Below, one piece after another: positions 59,293-64,000 of a stretch of DNA of 64,000 nt. Below the pieces are notes generated by a model. The model saw only the letters and a program-made list of their open reading frames with translations. It had not been told where the DNA came from and did not search any database. Source of the stretch: Sipunculus nudus (taxonomy: Eukaryota > Annelida > Sipuncula > Golfingiida > Sipunculidae). Numbering within the stretch: position 1 is the first letter of the stretch; every line of letters starts with the position of its first letter. Both the position numbers and the translations under genes were made by a program. The DNA lies in assembly GCA_026874595.1 (NCBI GenBank), contig CM049308.1:15002001-15066000 (forward strand), given 5' to 3'.

Positions 59293-59316
59293 GGGTTAGG
59301 GTTAGGGTTAGGGGGG
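59293..59316. repeat. Interstitial telomere-like (TTAGGG) run
   Basis: GGGTTAGGGTTAGGGTTAGG followed by GGGG: three and a half perfect repeats of the animal telomere motif inside the sequence. Confidence 0.7.
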
Positions 59317-60227
59317 GTTATAGAGTTCTGTCGGTACTCCTTCGAGTTGTCAACTTCACATTTTCTCAGGCCGATGGTGACAACAAGTAAACAAGTTTTA
59401 ATATGTGTAAGTAACTTTGCATTAAAGCTGTAGATCAATGCGATAATAAGTGGCTCTGAACAGAACCTAAAGGATTATCAATGGCTCTGACAAGACGGCG
59501 CAATATTAATCCTTTTAACATTTGACCACGGCGTATTTGCTGTTAAACTAAAATTTAAATGAAAAGATGAATTAAAATGTACACTCTCTTGGTCCGAAAA
59601 AATTGTCGAATCTTGTTCAGATAACCGATATTTTTTTTAATAAACAGATCGAGTCACTGTAGCAGAGCTTTAAATTGAAAATGAACCGATCATCAATATA
59701 TATTAAATTCATGAAAGAGTAAATAAAAGGTTGAAAAAGTGTGAAAGAAAAGTTGAAATATTTAAAAACCATTTTTGATTGGAATTCTTTATATTCAAAA
59801 CCGTTATCACAATAATTCAAATCACACAAGAACTTAAATTACAGATTTACGAGCAGGATCGTCGCTTAATTTGAAGAATATGTTGTAATTATGAATAATA
59901 AATGCTAATAACTAGCTTTAATCCCTCATTCGCCCACACACAGAAACGCAAACTGAAGCCATTATTGAATTTCCCGCCGTAGACTTTACTATTAGGATTA
60001 ATGGATGGTATTTTGGAAGCAATTACGTGCACTAAAGTCAGAAGGCCAAAGTTGTTTATGAGAATTTAATCAATATAATTATGATGGAAGGATGAAGACA
60101 CCTATGAAATTTAAATTCACTTCTTACTTTACAAATATCATTATTTCTTAATATAAATTTACATTACTATCATTGCGATTACCTCAAAAGTTAACGATAT
60201 TATTTAATATACTTATAAAAAATATAT
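59317..60227. other. Non-coding stretch, no gene seen
   Basis: No repeat family or exon recognised. Confidence 0.5.
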
Positions 60228-60495
60228 TGCGGCTCAGTTGTAGAGAACAAGACAAAAAGCCTGGAGATCGTGAGTTTGAATCTCAGTCGTGAGTTTTTCA
60301 CGGTCGGTCGGCCCCCACCAAGGGTGAGCGATCTGAAGGCTTAATGGGAAGGCCGTGCCAAACAGCCGTGTTTCACTCACAATTTAGAGCGCCTTTCAGG
60401 GGTTCCTTGGTGGTATGACCGAGCAATGAGGACGATTACGCACCACTGGCCCGCATGTGCAGTATTCACCGGGCCTGGTGTAAAAAAAGGATATA
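60228..60495 (+). mobile_element. tRNA-headed SINE
   Basis: The head reads GCGGCTCAGTTGTAGAGAAC (A box) and, about 40 bp on, GTGAGTTTGAATCTCAG (B box). The body has GGTCGGTCGGCCCCCACC, GGAAGGCCGTGCCAAACAGC and CACCGGGCCTGGTG, then an A-run. Body words resemble those of the element at 61128-61500 (GGAAGGTGCCAAACCGCC). Confidence 0.65.
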
Positions 60496-61080
60496 AGATA
60501 AGGAAGCGTGTGATACTGACCTGTCACGAAGTCCGATACTGTAATGGGACTCCGCAGATTTATATATATATATAGTTAAGTTTGTGTTAAAAATTGAAGC
60601 AATTACTGCACAAAAATAATTTAAAAAAAATTATGATGATAAATGTACGCAAACACTCACACTACTGTTGGAGACGCCTGACCTGGTGTAGCGAGTTCAA
60701 ATAACCCAAGCTTCAGATTACCGGTGGTGTAACTGAAAAATTACACACTATGGTTTCAGATTATCAACACGAAATAGTTGTTTCCTTTTTTGCTTTAATT
60801 TCTTATTATTTCTCTTTTTTCTTGATGGACACCTTTGTATGTCTTATGTTTGTATATTATGTGTCATGCTCTATGGTGAAGTGTCAGTCGACATAAATAA
60901 AATGAACAATATAATTAACATTTTGCGACAATTGTATTTTTATAGATTGATTCGATCTTTTAAATCTCGTATCTTTCACGTGGTTTTTTTTATTAACAAT
61001 AAGAAGCATAAGAGCTTATCATTTATAATTAAGTCAGGAGTTGACCTAAAAAGTGCGGGTATAACCTGAAATTAGGGTAA
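60496..61080. other. Non-coding stretch, no gene seen
   Basis: A TA microsatellite near 60560-60574 and otherwise ordinary DNA. The 76-codon frame at 60839 has no domain. Confidence 0.5.
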
Positions 61081-61087
61081 TGTTATC

Positions 61088-61104
61088 GGGGGGGGGGGGG
61101 GGGG
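61088..61104. repeat. Poly-G tract (17 G)
   Basis: An uninterrupted G run followed by TTAACCGGAAAGGGGG. Confidence 0.9.
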
Positions 61105-61127
61105 TTAACCGGAAAGGGGGTAACCTG

Positions 61128-61500
61128 AAGACTTTACAGCGGTATATAGGTGTGGGTTCGAATCTTACATTGACCGGTTTAGGCCTGAGACAGCCTTTCA
61201 CCCAGAGCCTTAAAATAAATGAGGAGCGTTTCAGATGCAGGAGCTGTTTAATATCAGGTGTTCTCCAACTTGCATGGAGTCGGGGATATGGTTTGTTACG
61301 TCAGTAAGACTTCGATATGACAGGCCGTGTGATAAACACGCCTGGTCTCTCTGGGAGGAATCATTGTCGTCCCAGGGTTGGCCTGATACATAATCTGACA
61401 GGAAGGTGCCAAACCGCCACATCGAGAAAGGGAACCCGAACAGAAAAAATTGCATTACACATATGGTGGAGGCTACCGCCACTTAAAAAGAAATATAAAT
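61128..61500 (+). mobile_element. tRNA-headed SINE-like element
   Basis: B box GGTTCGAATCT at 61155-61165, with a weak A box upstream. The body contains GACAGGAAGGTGCCAAACCG and GGTGGAGGCTACCGCC and ends in AAAAAGAAATATAAATAAAA. The tail pattern and the shared body word with 60228-60495 support a SINE. Confidence 0.5.
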
Positions 61501-61546
61501 AAAACGGCAAAAGAATAAGTTTATGAAAGTTTCCAAAACCTCCACT

Positions 61547-61653
61547 CCCCCCCCCCCCCCCCGCCCGACCACCCCCCCCCCCCCCCCCCCCCTCTGTCTC
61601 TCTCTCTCCCTCTTTATCTTTGATATATATATATACCCATATATATATATATA
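61547..61653. repeat. Poly-C, (CT)n and (TA)n compound low-complexity tract
   Basis: Two C runs (61547-61562 and about 61572-61592), CT-rich sequence to 61613, then TATATA blocks to 61653. The 97-123 codon minus frames with glycine runs are by-products. Confidence 0.95.
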
Positions 61654-62852
61654 CCTTAGACCGATCTTCCTTGAAACTCTGCAATAGCGGATCCCCCTGA
61701 TATATAAACACAACTTTTTCATAATAAAGCATTGGAAATAGTTGGATTGGACATTTTGTCTAAAATAAGATGACATTTTTTCACATGATTATGACCACCT
61801 TATGCCCTTTTTTCATTTTTCACATAAGAGGGATACCAATTGTCCACCAAATGCCTAAAATAAATGTTGGTATAAGAAAGCAGACATTCAGATTTTATAA
61901 ATTTTAGAATTGTCAATTTTAGACTTTTAAGATTAAAATATTATATAGTATATTGTTTGGTTTGTAACTTATCATAGTTGCCATGCCGTTTTCGACAATC
62001 GCAGTAATTTTTAACAATTTTATTGTACCAGCTTAAAGCCATTCTTATATTAGAGGTTTTCAGGTTGATCCTGGCGGCATATTTTCGCAAATGGTTGATT
62101 TGTTTTGTCACATGTCAAAAGCGTTTTCGTCCATGATTTAGCTTTTTCAGTGCAAACATGACCCAAGGTGTATAGAATTGACGAGAAAAATAAAGAAACG
62201 TTGAAAAGCTGCCTGCACATGTTTTAAACAATATCCTCTTTCTTCAGTCACTGCAAGGAAGATAATATCATTTGTGGGAAAACCCAAATCTCAGTCAGTA
62301 ACCAAGGTAACAGACACACTATTATATGATTATGCAAGTGTCAGTTCCTGTATATACTCCCTCGTTCGTTCTCTCATTTTTTACAGTTAAGCTTTGAATA
62401 TTATTGTTATTTCTCATCAGGAATTCGTGTATGAGCAAAACGTTTCAATTAATTAAAATATTGACCTAAGACCTAATACTCAGCCTAATAAATAAAATCA
62501 TTTCTTGTCGAGAAAACCAATTAGCAGCTGGCTTCCTTGCCAGGACAAAGTACCTTATAGGTGAAAATGTCCAAGCCGGTTGTCACTTGGAGATACTGTA
62601 AAATATGGTAAAATAAGTAAAATAGGACAAGAAGAAAATAAGAAATCGTGAGTGAGATGACCAACCAAGGTAGTGTGAATATAAAGTAAAGACCTATTTT
62701 GCATGAAATTAAATAGATTTCTGTTTAGGAGTTTATGTTTCGTTGTGATATATTGTATCACTAGAAAAGCACTCAGAGAGCCCAGACCTCCTCCAAGGCT
62801 GCTCATTACCCCCATAAAGCATTGTCAGAAATGTAGCAATTTTTCTTTTTAA
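61654..62852. other. Non-coding stretch, no gene seen
   Basis: Ordinary AT-rich DNA. No repeat family or exon recognised. Confidence 0.5.
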
Positions 62853-63094
62853 AAATCCTGGATCCAGATGTTCATCCGGATCACCCTCAAAAGTCAACCA
62901 GTTGTTCTTTGTATCATTTCTTAGCTATCCTGAAAAATTCCTTTAAATTCCGTTGATAACTTTATGAATATTGTTCCTAATCGCGCTGCTGTCCCCGGAA
63001 CACCACGGATTAAGGTCCTGTATCTGTGAATGTGTGAAAAAGACTTAACAGACAAACCAACGCTTGCAAAAACATATCCTCTCCCCATGGGGGA
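62853..63094 (+). mobile_element. Family-D-related repeat, right part
   Basis: AAATCCTGGATCCAGATGTT, ATCCGGATCACCCTCAAAA and GACAGACAAACCAACGC-like blocks end in CCTCTCCCCATGGGGGAGG plus TAA. The CTGGATCCAGAT core and the GGAGGxAA end match copy 2 at 45367-45633. I recall the GGATCCAGATGTTCATCCGG form as a very widespread animal dispersed repeat. Confidence 0.6.
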
Positions 63095-63257
63095 GGTAAA
63101 TATATATATACGGAATATACTCCAATTCAAAGTTACTTTTTTGCTTTTACGTTTGATTATTATAAAACTGTCGCATTGTCCCCTAACCTTAACCCTCAGG
63201 GTCTATACATGCTTTCTCAAATACATAGCGGATATCTTTATATAGTAATTTATATAG

Positions 63258-63370
63258 GTAATGACTCAATGGCATAATGGGATAATCTCGTTGAACCTCA
63301 GACATTCGCTCTAATGTCTTAACGACACGTTATAACTTCTGGATTTTTCCATTAAAATGTGTTTCATCTA
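63258..63370 (+). mobile_element. 5'-truncated SINE, same family as 12150-12345
   Basis: CAATGGCATAATGGGATAAT, GAACCTCAGACATT, ATGTCTTAACGACACGTTAT and a TCCAT.AAAAT end align in order with 12226-12340. The tRNA-like head is absent. Confidence 0.65.
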
Positions 63371-64000
63371 ATGCGGCATTCTAGTATGGCATTCGACAGC
63401 CAGACACCAATTACTGATCTAAAATAAAACTACACGTTATAGCATATTTAACCAATGGCATATAAAGAAATATCACATAAACCAGTCCAATAAAGAATTA
63501 AGCGTTTTGTTTAACTTTTTTTAACAACGCCCAATAGGTTTGAAAGTCAAATTTCTGTTTTATATTTTAGCGGAGACACTCAAACTTTTTTGAGTGTGTT
63601 AATAACAAGATTGTGTTATTACATTATTTCCTGTGAGACTGGTGTTTTACAGAAATAATGTCAAATTATCTCTTTCAACCAGAAAAATCCTGTTGAGAGC
63701 ATGTTTCTCTTAACAGCGGAATAAGTCAAGAAAAAATAAAATAAAATTAAGCAAAATTTACGCGGGCATAAGGGCCAGAAAGTGTTAAAGAAATCTACAT
63801 TGCCCTTAGAGGTTTAGTGACGTCATCCATAAACCACCTGTGACACTGAAATTAACCAGCTAGCTTGAACGTAATACTTGTGACTTGATGTTAGTTTCTG
63901 CCAGTTTTGAGTCATTCTGGACTCTGCAAACGATACAAAGCTTTCATACTCGCCTCATGAAAAAAAATAGATGAATATCTCGCATTATTATCAAGGAATG
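63371..64000. other. Non-coding stretch, no gene seen
   Basis: There is an isolated CRE octamer TGACGTCA near 63818 and an inverted CACTCAAACTTTTTTGAGTG at 63578-63597. No exon recognised. Confidence 0.5.

Noticed and set aside
60231-60300. Functional tRNA gene
   Set aside because: B box and arms are degenerate, and a SINE body with an A-rich tail follows.
61361-61776. Glycine-rich frames of 97-123 codons
   Set aside because: They read through poly-C and CT microsatellites.

Overview
This window looks like gene-poor, non-coding nuclear DNA from a marine bivalve mollusc. It is AT-rich throughout. No reading frame passes about 190 codons, and every long frame lies in a tandem repeat, a microsatellite or unrecognisable sequence. 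I found no exon, rRNA or functional tRNA that I can defend. The bivalve call is an inference. It rests on pearl-like elements with tandem cores of about 178 bp ending in ACGG-type microsatellites and hairpins, on repeats rich in GGTCAAGGTCA-type words, on tRNA-headed SINEs of molluscan style, and on many (TA)n, (GT)n and poly-G tracts.

Layout. 2.4-3.9 kb holds a diverged tandem duplication. 4.9-10.2 kb is a nested mosaic: an LTR fragment, several decayed repeat families, then a 178-bp array ending in a hairpin. 11.9-13.2 kb has three tRNA-headed SINEs. 20.0-22.1 kb is a 53-bp satellite with a 1.08-kb higher-order duplication. 24.1-29.4 kb carries two long terminal repeats of one family (LTR-B) head to head, with a MITE-like element between them. 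31.6-32.1 kb is a 21-bp minisatellite and 33.1-33.2 kb a cluster of four small palindromes. 33.7-34.7 kb is a solo LTR (LTR-A) with a target-site duplication. 39.9-40.9 kb is a 333-bp tandem repeat and 45.1-46.1 kb a tandem pair of MITE-like elements. 49.8-50.3 kb is a hairpin-ended element, 50.8-52.4 kb a 37-bp minisatellite, and 52.8-54.2 kb a repeat carrying a GGTGGCGCCACC palindrome. 56.2-57.7 kb is the relic of an LTR-A retrotransposon: an internally deleted 5' LTR, a primer-binding site like that for tRNA-Pro, a broken gag start, and a 32-bp minisatellite where the gag coiled coil should continue. 60.2-61.5 kb has further SINEs and 62.9-63.4 kb holds fragments of two families seen earlier.

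The clearest new results are the two LTR families. LTR-A is defined by one complete solo copy with terminal TGTTAC/GTAACA and a 4-bp duplication, plus a second copy whose LTR end, primer-binding site and gag start lie in the expected order. LTR-B is defined by two full-length copies with a conserved TATA box in opposite orientations. The remaining interest lies in how the satellites arose, since several show two levels of duplication.
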